DNA of 33,466 nucleotides from Ruegeria arenilitoris (GCF_013031355.1 NZ_WPZO01000019.1:1-33466); one strand, 5' to 3'; shown: positions 17,833-27,359, counted from the stretch's first letter. The notes: a model not told the origin generated them from the sequence alone. Numbers and translations: made by a program.

Positions 17833-18299
17833 ACACACACACCTTCTAACCAAATTATTTGAATACATCGGTCTTCGTACAGGCTCAGCTAAAACTCAGC
17901 CTTGCCGGTCACAGCCCCATGGCTAAACGTATTTACTCAACATTTCTGCCACCCTGAGGTTTGAAAGAAACCTTCACTCGAGAACCTTCTAATCGCACTG
18001 CTCACCAACCATATAAAATTAACGTAACGTTAAAATCACAATCAACATAATTTTGACACGATTTCTCCAAAAGGCCACTTTGCCAACTGCAAACACACCG
18101 ATCTGGCCAAAATTCGCCCATTGTTGAATCGCGCCACTATCATAAGTAGAGCCTGGAAATAAAAAACAATCTTAAGCGGTGGCTTTGTCAAGCACCTAAA
18201 CTCATTCCTTCAAGCGATTCTGCTTAGAGCTTGGAGTGTTGTGTAAATGAAAATTCGAAGAAACACCGAACCCTAAACCTTGAGGTGTGGAATCGCCTT
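17833..18299. other. Long upstream region of the sugar transferase gene
   Basis: No gene is seen in this AT-rich stretch. It holds the inverted repeat at 18019-18033 and presumably the promoter for the minus-strand sugar transferase gene. The length of untranslated DNA suggests a regulated promoter. Confidence 0.35.
18019..18033. promoter_or_regulatory. CtrA-like TTAA-N7-TTAA box within a perfect palindrome
   Basis: TTAACGT, a central A, and ACGTTAA form a perfect 7-bp inverted repeat. The same bases read as TTAA, seven bases, TTAA, the consensus form of the alphaproteobacterial CtrA binding site. It lies about 190 bases upstream of the sugar transferase start. CtrA governs motility and cell-cycle genes in roseobacters, so a role in a swim-or-attach decision is plausible. 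Use by CtrA is inference from one site. Confidence 0.4.
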
Positions 18300-18521
18300 C
18301 TAGAAAAAGGGGCGCATATGCTTGTTGGCGGTGGCGTGCCTACGGCTATGAGCACTAAACAGAACCGAGAGCATCCATTGCACCGTGAAGAACACAAATA
18401 TCGTGGCCGTACCTATCAAGGCCCCCAACAGAAGACCTGACACTAGGCCGAATGACCAAGCAAACCAAAAGAAAAGGGTAAACGCCCAGCCTACTACGAC
18501 ACCGAATAGAAACACTGCCAT
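18300..18521 (-). CDS. Small two-helix membrane protein
   Basis: A 73-residue frame with two predicted membrane helices: residues 2-24 (FLFGVVVGWAFTLFFWFAW) and about 28-52 (LLLGALIGTATIFVFF), then a short basic His/Arg tail. Start ATG at 18521 follows AAAGGG at about ten bases. The helix pattern and glycine spacing look like a real protein, but I do not recognise a family. It lies between the sugar transferase and the VanZ-like gene on the same strand, within the polysaccharide locus. Confidence 0.4.
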   Translation of the reverse strand: MAVFLFGVVVGWAFTLFFWFAWSFGLVSGLLLGALIGTATIFVFFTVQWMLSVLFSAHSRRHATANKHMRPFF

Positions 18522-18824
18522 TTTATAGGTTGCCCTTTTTGACGAACATTGCCTGTGTCGGGTTAGTATGGTTGTTCCTTGCCAAGTTTTCGACTCTCAA
18601 ACTATATCAATGGTCGTGAGTGGCGGGTTCTCGCTTGCCTCTAGTTGAGTTCACCGAAACCGCTCATATGTTTCCCGAATGGGTCATTTCAGGAAAACAC
18701 AAAAAACCTTCATTGGCCCTATGTTGCACTCAAATTAAGACAACAATTTGGCAGCCAGGCAAATTTCGTCTGCTCCGAAAGGGACGCCAATCTGCTTTAA
18801 AGGTGCTCGGGCATCCCACTGCAC
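18522..18824. other. Gap without a recognised gene
   Basis: About 300 bases between two small minus-strand membrane-protein genes. Short frames exist on the plus strand but have no protein character or ribosome binding site. No repeat or hairpin stands out. Confidence 0.35.
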
Positions 18825-19187
18825 CTATGTCCGAATAGTTCGCTTAAAATTTAGCAAAACTCTAAAGAAGACCCAGGCCAATCCCACACCGATCAAGTTT
18901 CCGGCAAGATCCAGAGCGGAAAACGTCCGCCCCGGCAGAGCCATTTGCGCAACCTCGAATACTGTCGCCAGTACGACCATCACAATAGCCACGCGGGAAG
19001 CCGATTCCGCCCAGCCCACATAACTGACAGAACCCAGAAAGAAGAATATTACTAGGTGCGCAAGGGAACTTGACGCTGGCGTAGGAGCCACGAGCAGTGT
19101 TTCTCCCCCCAGACATATCCATGCCAGCACCAGAAACATCACAATAGCTATGACACGGACAACCCGCTCAATAATTTCAATCCTCAC
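18825..19187 (-). CDS. VanZ-like family membrane protein
   Basis: A 120-residue inner-membrane protein with about four helices. The VanZ-like signature is in the second half: SLAHLVIFFFLG, then ATVFEVAQMALPGRTFSALD and LAGNLIGVGLAWVFF, with the conserved Glu-Gln-Pro-Arg-Asp-Asn pattern. The open frame extends to 19325, but the GTG at 19187 follows AGAGGG at a good distance and begins just before the first helix; an ATG at 19235 is another option. Members of this family are common in alphaproteobacterial polysaccharide loci, where their role is not established. Confidence 0.7.
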   Translation of the reverse strand: MRIEIIERVVRVIAIVMFLVLAWICLGGETLLVAPTPASSSLAHLVIFFFLGSVSYVGWAESASRVAIVMVVLATVFEVAQMALPGRTFSALDLAGNLIGVGLAWVFFRVLLNFKRTIRT

Positions 19188-19457
19188 GACCGGCACCCTC
19201 TTATGTACCAGACTCGAACAATAAAGCCTGGACATATTTTTAACACACCGTCCATGTATGATTGCAATATGCAGATGAGTGCTGACCCTGGTAAGCAAAA
19301 ATGTGCTGGCCCGAAGTAGGCGCACGAGTAAATATATGGTGTATGAAAATACGGCTTCTCAAAAGCAAATGTTTGCCAACGCATTGCAACACCAGTTAAC
19401 ACAGGCACAAGCTCTTTTTTGTTGGTCAAAAGTTGGTATTAATCGGATGGGTATAAA

Positions 19458-21776
19458 GTGAACAATTCAGTTGAGCCTTTTGTCCTGCCAAACCCGGTAA
19501 ATATGGCCGAATCCCAGCATGGCCCTATAGACGAGATCAACGACACGATGGATGTCCGCGGGCTTGTCTCGAAGCTCTGGCGTGGCAAGTGGATCATCGC
19601 GATCTGCCTGCTGATCGCCTATGTGATCGCTTATCTATCAAATTCCCAAATCGTCCCGACATACAGGGCGGAAGCCTTGGTGATGTTCGACATTGAAAGA
19701 AGTAATGTCATCGAAAGTATCCTGAACGAAGAAGGGTTTGATAGGGCTGGACTAGAAGATCAGATGCTCATCCTGTCTTCGACCAACCTGATCACAAGGG
19801 TGGTTGATCAACTCAATCTGGACCAGGATCCGGAATTCAACCCAGCTTTGCGTGAAGAAGCACCAAGCCTTATGGAGCGCGCTGGAAGCTATTTCACGCT
19901 GCCACCCGAAATCGTCGACATCATGGAGAGCCTCGGTGTCATTGCACCGCCTCCACCTCCAGTTACCGATACCGAAGCCCGGCGACTCGCGTGGGAAGAA
20001 CGGCTGCGCCAAGTGATTGTTCGCAACGTGTTGTATGGCCTAGAACTGAACCCCGTGGGTAATTCCAATGTACTCGGTATTTCATTCATCTCGACCAACC
20101 GGAACACTGCCGCCAATGTCGCCAATGCCATTGCAAACCAGTACATCGTCGACCAGCTTGAAGCCAAATTGGAGGCGACACAAGCCGCGACAAACTGGCT
20201 TAGCGTTCGGGTAGATGAATTGCGAGATGATGTGAAAACAGCGGAAGACAGGGTCGAAGCCGCTCGTGCTGAACTCGCCGAAGAACAGGGTCAGAGCCTC
20301 GAAATTACCCAACAACAACTGGCGAACCTTAACGCGTCTCTGCACCAGGCGCGAAGCGACAGCGCACGCCTGCTGGCAGATTATAGCAGGTTGAGCAGCG
20401 CTTTGAACAACCCGGATAGTTTGGATACGGTTTCGGAATTCCGGGCATCGCCCGCAATCTCACAAATCAGGCAGCAGGAAACCGAAATCGCTGCCCGTGT
20501 GGCAACGCTGAGCGCCTCCGTGTCACAAGACAATCCGTCTTTAGTGATTGCCAAGCGGCAGCTCGAAGAGGTCCGCGAACAGGTCCGCGGACAGGTTCTC
20601 GAAGAGGCCAGAAAGATTGTTGCCGCCGTCCAAAACGACCGGATCGCCGCACAGGAGCGGGAAGCGGCATTGATTGCACAAGTGCGCGAACTCGAGCAGA
20701 GAGCTTTCGCTCAAGCGGCAGGCGAGGTCGCGTTGCGCCAACTTGAGCGCGAAGCCCAGGCCAGTCGTGGTCTCTACCAGAATTTCCTTAGCCGCTTGCA
20801 GGAGGCCGACGTGCAGGAAGACCTGCAATCAGCAGATGCCCGCATCTTGTCACCTGCAGAAATCCCTCTCCGCGCAGAATTGCAACAGCAGCGGCGTACA
20901 ATGCTACTGACAATGATTTTGGGTGGAGTTGTCGGTGTGGGAATCATCTTCTTGTTAGACTTCCTGAACAATACGTTCCGCTCGCCCGCACAGTTAGAGG
21001 AAATGTCTGGCATGACAGTTTTAGGCACTCTGCCCTCGATCGGCTCGCGAATGAAACGTCAAACTATTCTGGAAAATCTGCGGACCAAGCCAAATTCCGC
21101 ACTAGCAGAATCCGTCCGAAACCTCAGGACCAGTATCCTCCTCTCGAATGTGGACAATCCGCCCAAAGTGGTCATGTTCACCTCCAGCGTTCCGCGGGAG
21201 GGTAAAACCACAAGCGCGATGCTGATGGCAATGACCAGCCGTCAGATGGGTAAATCCGCGATTATCGTCGATTGCGACCTGCGTATGCCGTCCCTCGCGG
21301 ATATGCTTAAAGACATTGGCAAACAACCCGGATTGCTGTCAGTCATCGACGGAACAGCCTCGGTTAATGACGCGATCTACGAGGAACCTGCCTCGGGCGT
21401 ACATGTGCTCATGACCCGCGCCAGAGAGCGGAAGACTTCGATCAATGCCGCCGACGTGCTATCTTCGCAACGCTTTGTTTACCTGATCAAGGCTCTGAGT
21501 GAAGCCTATGATCTGGTGATCCTCGACACGCCACCAGCGCTAGTGGTAACCGACGCGCGAATTCTTTCACAATTGGCGGATGCGGTCGTTTACGCGGTAC
21601 GTTGGGACAAAACCCCACGCGACGCTGTACTGGAAGGCCTGAAGGAACTGCGGTCCGTAGGTGCCCCCATTTCAGGTCTTGTAATGACGTTGATCAACGA
21701 GGCGCGCGCCACGAAATATTCCTATGAGGGATACAATTACTACAAAGGTAAATATCGAGACTATTACATCTCATGA
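19458..21776 (+). CDS. Wzc-type polysaccharide co-polymerase and tyrosine kinase
   Basis: A 772-residue chain-length regulator joined to a BY-kinase. An N-terminal Wzz domain starts with a membrane helix at about 44-60 and carries a long coiled-coil periplasmic part (about 220-440). A second helix lies near 481-503. The cytoplasmic kinase has Walker A SSVPREGKTTS at 576-586, Walker A' VDCDLRMP at 604-611, Walker B LVILDTPP at 686-693, and a C-terminal cluster of eight tyrosines in the last 20 residues for autophosphorylation. Its job is to control polymerisation and couple it to the Wza-type export protein. The start is GTG at 19458 behind GGATGG; an ATG at 19503 is possible. Full length with all motifs intact. 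Confidence 0.94.
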   Translation: MNNSVEPFVLPNPVNMAESQHGPIDEINDTMDVRGLVSKLWRGKWIIAICLLIAYVIAYLSNSQIVPTYRAEALVMFDIERSNVIESILNEEGFDRAGLEDQMLILSSTNLITRVVDQLNLDQDPEFNPALREEAPSLMERAGSYFTLPPEIVDIMESLGVIAPPPPPVTDTEARRLAWEERLRQVIVRNVLYGLELNPVGNSNVLGISFISTNRNTAANVANAIANQYIVDQLEAKLEATQAATNWLSVRVDELRDDVKTAEDRVEAARAELAEEQGQSLEITQQQLANLNASLHQARSDSARLLADYSRLSSALNNPDSLDTVSEFRASPAISQIRQQETEIAARVATLSASVSQDNPSLVIAKRQLEEVREQVRGQVLEEARKIVAAVQNDRIAAQEREAALIAQVRELEQRAFAQAAGEVALRQLEREAQASRGLYQNFLSRLQEADVQEDLQSADARILSPAEIPLRAELQQQRRTMLLTMILGGVVGVGIIFLLDFLNNTFRSPAQLEEMSGMTVLGTLPSIGSRMKRQTILENLRTKPNSALAESVRNLRTSILLSNVDNPPKVVMFTSSVPREGKTTSAMLMAMTSRQMGKSAIIVDCDLRMPSLADMLKDIGKQPGLLSVIDGTASVNDAIYEEPASGVHVLMTRARERKTSINAADVLSSQRFVYLIKALSEAYDLVILDTPPALVVTDARILSQLADAVVYAVRWDKTPRDAVLEGLKELRSVGAPISGLVMTLINEARATKYSYEGYNYYKGKYRDYYIS

Positions 21777-21935
21777 CACTGCCGGGCGCTCATCTTATGG
21801 TCAAGACTTGTAGCCACAACATAACGATGGCGACAACCCAGGTTTGTTGAACCGCTGTGAATACGTCTTCTATGTAGACCTACAGTTCGAGGTAGAAGTC
21901 TTTCTTCTCACCTACAATTTGAGAGAACAGGATAC

Positions 21936-22020
21936 CTGCCGATGCGCTAGGGCGTTTTCTATCTGGTCGCCATCTTGGACTGGCACACCTGCAAGGTGAT
22001 GGCTGTCCTAAACTGACAGC
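21936..22020 (+). pseudogene. IS3-family transposase fragment
   Basis: A frame beginning near 21938 gives YLPMR, a stop, then GVFYLVAILDWHTCKVMAVLN and another stop. It matches the OrfB core of IS3-family elements (YIPMRRGFLYLVAIMDWxxRKVLAW). Only this piece remains before the IS110 relic. The transposase type differs from the fragment on the other side of IS110. The preceding 21777-21935 holds nothing I recognise. Confidence 0.6.
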
Positions 22021-22142
22021 GCACATGATCGATGCAGGCGCGGCGACGCGCGGGGCTTAGAAGTAGTGGGATGGTCCGCCCCTTTCCAGAGAACGGCCGA
22101 ACCGGCCATCTTTTCATTGGAACAATTCTGGAGGAAAGGATC

Positions 22143-23119
22143 ATGTCAGAGTTTGCAGCCGTCGGGATCGATCTCGGTAAGAACGTGTTTCACGTTGTGG
22201 CGATGGACGTCTAAGGCCACCTCGTGAAGCAACGAAAGTACACAAGGCCACAGCTATTCGCCTTGTTTCGATTTCTGCCACCTTGTTTGGTCGGCATGGA
22301 AGCACTGTGCCAGTGCCCACTACATCGGTCGTACGCTGACAGAAATGGGCCATGACGCGCGTCTGATGCCGGCGCAATATGTGAAACCATATCTCAGAAC
22401 TCAGAAGAACGACTTCCTCGATGCCGAAGCAATCTGCGAGGCTGTCCAACGACCAACAATGCGGTTCGTTCCGATCAAAACACGAGAGCAATTGGAATTG
22501 CAGGCTGTTCATCGTGTTCGGGATCGTTTCGTCGGTCGTTGCACTGAGGTTAGTAACCAAATCCGGGGCCCGTTGGTTGAGCATGGGATCACGATGCGCC
22601 AGGGGCGAGGCGGATTGAAGGGCGTGGTTCAGGAGCTTTTGGCTGAAGAGAACATGGCGATATCGCCAGCCATGCGCACTCTGATCTCAGGTCTTTGGGC
22701 AAAATGGCCGTCGACAGATGTAGCCGTTCGTAATCTCACTCAAGAATTAGAGGGTCTCGCTATGAAAGATCGGGCGTGCCAACGCCTGATGACGGTTCCG
22801 GGTGTCGGGCCGTTGGTCGCCACAGCCATGATCGCAGCTGTCGCAAACGGGTCAGCTTTTAGAAGAGGGGGGGGACTTTTCAGCTTGGATCGGGTTAGTG
22901 CCCCGGCAGATGTCAACCGGCGACAAGATCAGATTGGGCAGTATCACCAAGCGTGGGAACAGTTACTTGCGCCGAATGTTCATCCATGACGCGCGGAGCT
23001 TCAAATTGAACGGGAACCGTTCGTCGCATCGGATCGGTGGTCGGCTCGATGATCTCGAACAAAGAGTACATAAGAATGTTGCCACCGTAGCGTTAGCAAA
23101 CAAGCTGGCGAGAATTGCC
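22143..23119 (+). pseudogene. IS110-family transposase, interrupted and truncated
   Basis: Starts at ATG 22143 after GGAGGAAAGG with the DEDD N-terminus EFAAVGIDLGKNVFHVVAMD, then meets a stop at 22212-22214. The frame continues past the stop to MEA, shifts near 22315, and runs on with MGHDARLMPAQYVKPYLRTQ and KNDFLDAEAICEA, which holds the catalytic acids. The C-terminal Tnp_20 part has RLMTVPGVGPLVATAMI. A second shift at a run of eight G (22867-22874) leads to QMSTGDKIRLGSITKRGNSY and ALANKLARIA. The C-terminus is missing and the sequence joins another IS at about 23119. It is inactive as it stands. Confidence 0.85.
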
Positions 23120-23390
23120 CGGTCTTCACGTCTCGCGCCTACACCAAGCTCGTTCGCAGCTACGGTTTGAAACAGGAGTTCATCACACCCCACTGTCCGC
23201 AGCAAAACGGCATGATGGAACGCTTGATCCGATCATTGAAAGAGCAATGCGTGCATCGCCATCGCTTCGAAAGACTGGCGCATGCGAGCCGCGTGATTGC
23301 CGACTGGATCCAGTTCTATAATCACAAACGACCGCATCAGGCTCTTGCTATGCGCACGCCAACGAGGCATTCAAATTAGCAGCTTAACCT
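23120..23390 (+). pseudogene. IS3-family (IS2-like) transposase C-terminal fragment
   Basis: The C-terminal third of an IS3-type OrfB: VFTSRAYTKLVRSYGLKQEF, then PHCPQQNGMMERLIRSLKEQ with the last catalytic Glu, and YNHKRPHQALAMRTP. A single-base loss just after this point breaks the usual end. The upstream half is absent and the fragment is joined directly to the IS110 relic. Its closest relatives, from memory, are elements whose OrfB contains RSDNGLVFTSR, different from the IS3 copy at 13458-14662. Confidence 0.75.
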
Positions 23391-23489
23391 GAGCGGATTC
23401 CGCTGGGTCGATACATGTCCGTCGTCAGGGGTTTGGGGACAGAGGGCGGCCTGAGCTAAGAGAGGATCTAGCCCATCTGGTTGGCCTGC

Positions 23490-24497
23490 TCATTCGGAAG
23501 CGTCTCTGTTATGGCTCTCTATTCCAAATTGTCTTCCGTAGATTTCATCATATTGTTGTTCGCTAATATCCGCGTCCCTTCGCACAATCCAGGTATCGTC
23601 TTTTACCAGCGCATATAGGGGAACTGGTTTGTATCCAAAGGATTTCTTGTTTGTAAAAGCACCCCTAAGCCCATTCAGAACTGAGAGATCCAGCTGCAAC
23701 GACAGTTGTTTTCCAATGCTGAGCATATCGAAATAAACGGCCTTCGATATGTAGTTGTCATCCTTTTTCACTGAGCCACCAAAGTAGTGGATCATCTCCT
23801 GGGAATTGTAGACGATCGTATAGACAGCCACGATGGCTCCGTCATGCGTTACCTGGCGAATAAGCAAGTTCTCATGTTCAGCGAAGTACTCGAAAATCTC
23901 ACCCAACAAGTGCTCGGCGTTGTACCACGCTGAAACCTTGCCGCGCTGTGAGAAGTAGCGGCAATGTGCATCCATTACATCAGAAAACTTTGGCTTGAAG
24001 TCTTCGTGTGAAACGGTTTCGAACTCGTAGTTCTCCATGTGTCTGAGAACTCGCCTGTAAGACCAACGCTTCTTTGCGGAGAGAGAAGCTAGAAACGTTT
24101 CCTGATCGTAGTCTTGCACATTACCTAAGTGCCATTCCGGCTCAAAAGGAACATCGAAAACTCTATGTTCAACATTCAAATCTGTGAAGTAGTCCCTATT
24201 TATTGGTAATATCCGAAATGCGTAGTCCCGTTTATTGAGATAACTCAGAACTTTATTTATCAATGCTGGATTGTCGGGTAAGGTGTTACTCCAATTGTGT
24301 CGAGTGCCCCCGTAGAAGGTCACCAAGTTATCCTTCAATACCAATGGGATGAGGTCATTGTTTTCACGGAAGAAAAGGTATTCATCTGGTTCATAATGCT
24401 TGTTTAAAATTGCTTTATAGCGATAGCTATCAAGGATCGAGTTACTCAAACCAGATAGTGCAGCCTCACAATCGGATCGTTTTGTTAAAAGCTCCAT
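23490..24497 (-). CDS. FemAB/GNAT-like acyltransferase
   Basis: A 335-residue protein resembling the Acetyltransf_6/FemAB group with a GNAT fold. The second half carries LSAKKRWSYRRVLRHMENY, DVMDAHCRYFSQRG, then LLIRQVTHDGAIVAVYTIVY, HYFGGSVKKDDNYISKAVYF and a final FTNKKSFGYKPVPLY, the order typical of these domains (acceptor helix, core strands, GFKP-like end). Such proteins acylate amino groups of sugars, polyamines or peptides, and several act in capsule and cellulose loci. Here a DegT-like aminotransferase lies in the same strand block, so N-acylation of an amino-sugar is a reasonable inference. ATG at 24497 without a strong ribosome binding site; cytoplasmic. Confidence 0.65.
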   Translation of the reverse strand: MELLTKRSDCEAALSGLSNSILDSYRYKAILNKHYEPDEYLFFRENNDLIPLVLKDNLVTFYGGTRHNWSNTLPDNPALINKVLSYLNKRDYAFRILPINRDYFTDLNVEHRVFDVPFEPEWHLGNVQDYDQETFLASLSAKKRWSYRRVLRHMENYEFETVSHEDFKPKFSDVMDAHCRYFSQRGKVSAWYNAEHLLGEIFEYFAEHENLLIRQVTHDGAIVAVYTIVYNSQEMIHYFGGSVKKDDNYISKAVYFDMLSIGKQLSLQLDLSVLNGLRGAFTNKKSFGYKPVPLYALVKDDTWIVRRDADISEQQYDEIYGRQFGIESHNRDASE

Positions 24498-24685
24498 CTA
24501 CTTTTCCAAAAAATAGGAGCACGCGATCGATACTTCCGGGAACTTATTAGCGGCTTCCTCAGGCATTCATAAATGCTCTGCTCCAGTTCAAGTGCATTCA
24601 GCTGACTAACTGAAAATAGTTTCATGATAAACTTGTAGAGGGTACAGCGCGATACCTCATCTTATTTACTGGCACCTGCCAGATG

Positions 24686-26134
24686 TCAGATCGCGTGACC
24701 ATACTTGTACATATCGATCATGATCGGTGGGATCCCCCAATCGTGTGCGCCAACCTTATCGTGAACCTCTTCCACATCAGCCCGGAGAATGCCTTCGATT
24801 CTTTCAGGGAATCTGCCTTTAGGAGGAATGAAATCGTGTTGGTACATGGCGCCCAGTTGGTTCATGACGTTCCTTGAAATGGCGGCCTCACGGTCCATTT
24901 CCCTAATTACTTCGCGATCAGGTGCGAACCACTCAAACCGCTCGTCGACTTCATTTTCAAGTATCTGGTCGACAACGAGTTTCGAGATGACGGGAGCCAT
25001 GTGAAAGCCATCACGGTTGGTGCCGCTGATGATCGACAGGTTGGGGACCTGTGTCTTTCCAAGAAGCGGATATGTGTCCTGCGCGATGGGACGAGAGCCC
25101 ACGTTCGTCCGGACCACCTCGGCCCGGTAGAAGTGACGATTGATCTGTTCCATCGCACTGCGCATCAAGCCTTCCAATGCGTACAATCGGACCGTGTTAT
25201 GCGGTTTCGGCATCATAATACTGGTCGCGCCGATAATGATGTGGTCCTTGGGCTCATTTGGCCCGAGAAAGTAGGGGACCGTATAAATGCCGCATGCGAA
25301 ACCTCTATTCACCGTTCGAATGCACTTGGAGTGCGGGTAATCGCTGCTCTTGATCTCCATGGACGAGCCAACATTGTGGAATACCGGCTGAACGTTTAGT
25401 GGGACGTCGGGGCTGGCTCCCAGGATATCCGAAATGGTAGCACCTACCGCGAGGACAAAGTAGTCTGCGGATAACATATCGCCGTTACCGAGCTTTGCGT
25501 CGATTACAGATGACTTGTCGCCGACAAGTTGCTCTACCGTTGAGTTGATGAACTGGACGCGGGGATGTCTGTTCAGGATAGCTTCCAGTTTCTCCAGCAT
25601 CAGGCGTGGATTGAACCAGCCCTCATTATGAATCAAGATCGCCTGGGTCGCACGATAGCGTTCCTCAGGGTAATAATTCGGGATCGACTTCGGATCGACG
25701 TATTCATACTGCTCGTTGAAGTCGTCGAGCGCCGAGATCATGGCGGCGAAATTCAGGTCATCAACTTCGCTCATTGCGGTGTTGTTGACGACATAAGTGC
25801 CTTGGCCGAAACAGCCGCCTCTGAAGACTTCACACTTCGAGCAGCCATACGGGATATCGTTGCCCGCGGCCTCGATCAGTTCTTTCTCGAACTCGGGCCA
25901 CATGCGCGTCGCCCAATGGCTGAGTTCAAATCGATACAGATCTTTCTCGGAATCCAGCGCGCCGACTTCTATCTCGGCGAACGAATTCTGCATCGCTGCT
26001 GCGGGCAGAGTAGCCGAATATTGCCGGGCTTCCGGAGCGACGATGACAATGCTGTCATTGGAACCCATCTGTTGGGTGAGCCTGAAGGCCGTAGACAGGC
26101 CTAGAATTCCATTACCCGCAACCAAATAGCGCAT
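24686..26134 (-). CDS. FAD-dependent oxidoreductase (DAO family)
   Basis: A 482-residue flavoprotein of the D-amino-acid oxidase/glycine oxidase fold. The N-terminal dinucleotide motif is VAGNGILGLSTAFRL at 5-19. Further family landmarks are YFVLAVGATISDIL, HIIIGATSIMMP and a C-terminal GSRPIAQDTYPLLGK with ISGTNRDGFHMAPVIS, the FAD-binding end. About 60 residues follow that, longer than usual, with YKYGHAI as the tail. It may oxidise an amine in making an unusual sugar or amide side chain. It lies 187 bases upstream of the GNAT-like gene on the same strand. The start at 26134 begins right at the first beta strand and has GGGAG upstream. Confidence 0.8.
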   Translation of the reverse strand: MRYLVAGNGILGLSTAFRLTQQMGSNDSIVIVAPEARQYSATLPAAAMQNSFAEIEVGALDSEKDLYRFELSHWATRMWPEFEKELIEAAGNDIPYGCSKCEVFRGGCFGQGTYVVNNTAMSEVDDLNFAAMISALDDFNEQYEYVDPKSIPNYYPEERYRATQAILIHNEGWFNPRLMLEKLEAILNRHPRVQFINSTVEQLVGDKSSVIDAKLGNGDMLSADYFVLAVGATISDILGASPDVPLNVQPVFHNVGSSMEIKSSDYPHSKCIRTVNRGFACGIYTVPYFLGPNEPKDHIIIGATSIMMPKPHNTVRLYALEGLMRSAMEQINRHFYRAEVVRTNVGSRPIAQDTYPLLGKTQVPNLSIISGTNRDGFHMAPVISKLVVDQILENEVDERFEWFAPDREVIREMDREAAISRNVMNQLGAMYQHDFIPPKGRFPERIEGILRADVEEVHDKVGAHDWGIPPIMIDMYKYGHAI

Positions 26135-26420
26135 TGTAACTCCCTATAAAAACGCCGGAAATCAGAGCAATTGCCTGCCGGTTGTGAATTCAATGCAGCC
26201 TCAATTTACTATGCCGAAATGTACGGCTCACTCGCTACAGTCACACTCGGAAAATTAGACTTCTCTTGTGGCACCGACCCGACAGTATTAGGACTTTTCT
26301 AAGGCTGTCTAGCTCTATTTCTCTAGATCGCTGAATTAGGTTTCCTCTAAAAGGGCGCTAAGGACAGATCCTCTCAAATGCGCCCGCGCCACTCTAGCCA
26401 AGTTATTCTAATAAGACCTT
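26135..26420. other. Intergenic gap
   Basis: This 286-base AT-rich gap holds no gene I can support. It separates the glycosyltransferase-like gene from the oxidoreductase gene on the same strand, so the latter may have its own promoter. I found no clear hairpin. Confidence 0.35.
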
Positions 26421-27359
26421 TCAGTCCGAGAAACGTTCCCGAAGTCGTTCGACAAACGCTACAAGCATTTCATCCTCACTTTCCTGCTCCTTGGAGAGCT
26501 GCTCGAATAGCATGCCCCGTGTTTCGAGCGCCCAACCGATTTCCTCCTCGCCATACGCTATTCCCCAACGATCGCTAGCTGGTCTGTTGGTAAATTCGTT
26601 GTGTAATGCTTTGTCCGGCTGCGGAACCACAACCGGAATGCAACCACACATCGCCGCGTATGTCAGGTATTGCGTAAACGGATCATGGCTGTAGAGAACC
26701 TTTGTTTTGTTGAAAACTTCGGCCTTTTCTTCATGAGTCAAGTCATCAACGAGGATAGCATCGTCGTCTTCGGGGACTTCCGAGAGACCAGTGTGACGAC
26801 CCTTCCGGATCAGCCGGCAGGTGCCGGAGCGGTTAGAAAGCTTACGATCAAAATACACGTCGCTCCGGAGCCAAGTGACCCTGAGATGGTTCTCCTGGTC
26901 AAGTCCAGCTACACCTTCTGCGAACCCAGGATTATAGAAATACATAAGTTCATTGGGACCGAAGCGAATCTCTGGACGAAAGAACCCTGGTTTGTGGAGG
27001 AGCCAGCGCACGACACGCTTGCTTCTCAGTGGGTTACCATCAACAGTTTCGGAATAAACGACGATTGCCTCTTTAAGTATTTTCTTGTCGGCTATTGGGG
27101 TCACAAAGTCGGGATTAACGCGAAAGTTTTTCTGAGCAGCGAAAGGTGCTGTCTTGTTGCGGCGCCATGTTTTCAACCTAGTGCGGAGCTCAAATTTTGG
27201 GAATGAGGGATACTGATACTGCATTGCTTTGGGATAGACGTACGCGTCTTCGCCCATGTGGTTAAGGCGATCCACGAGCCTATGAAGCACAATGGGCCCC
27301 CCTCTTGTTTCGCTGAAGGGGTTTGCATACACGACGATTGGGCGTTCAATTCTGCTCAT
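26421..27359 (-). CDS. Putative GT-B glycosyltransferase
   Basis: A 312-residue protein with the outline of a GT-B glycosyltransferase. The N-terminal half has VVYANPFSETRGGPIVLHRL at 9-28, like acceptor domains of GT4 enzymes, and WLLHKPGFF at 119-127. The donor part is YSHDPFTQYLTYAAMCGC followed by IPVVVP at 223-246, resembling proteins where a conserved Asp and Gly-Cys precede the nucleotide-sugar site. No EX7E motif is evident, so the family assignment is tentative. The ATG at 27359 follows GAAGAGG and overlaps the stop of a short upstream reading frame as ATGA. Confidence 0.6.
   Translation of the reverse strand: MSRIERPIVVYANPFSETRGGPIVLHRLVDRLNHMGEDAYVYPKAMQYQYPSFPKFELRTRLKTWRRNKTAPFAAQKNFRVNPDFVTPIADKKILKEAIVVYSETVDGNPLRSKRVVRWLLHKPGFFRPEIRFGPNELMYFYNPGFAEGVAGLDQENHLRVTWLRSDVYFDRKLSNRSGTCRLIRKGRHTGLSEVPEDDDAILVDDLTHEEKAEVFNKTKVLYSHDPFTQYLTYAAMCGCIPVVVPQPDKALHNEFTNRPASDRWGIAYGEEEIGWALETRGMLFEQLSKEQESEDEMLVAFVERLRERFSD

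Noticed and set aside
19279..19461. Small plus-strand frame just before the Wzc-type gene
   Set aside because: No ribosome binding site or recognisable character; more likely the leader and promoter region of the Wzc-type gene.
22141..22584. Minus-strand frame of 147 codons
   Set aside because: Antisense to the IS110 transposase relic, whose catalytic motifs read on the plus strand.
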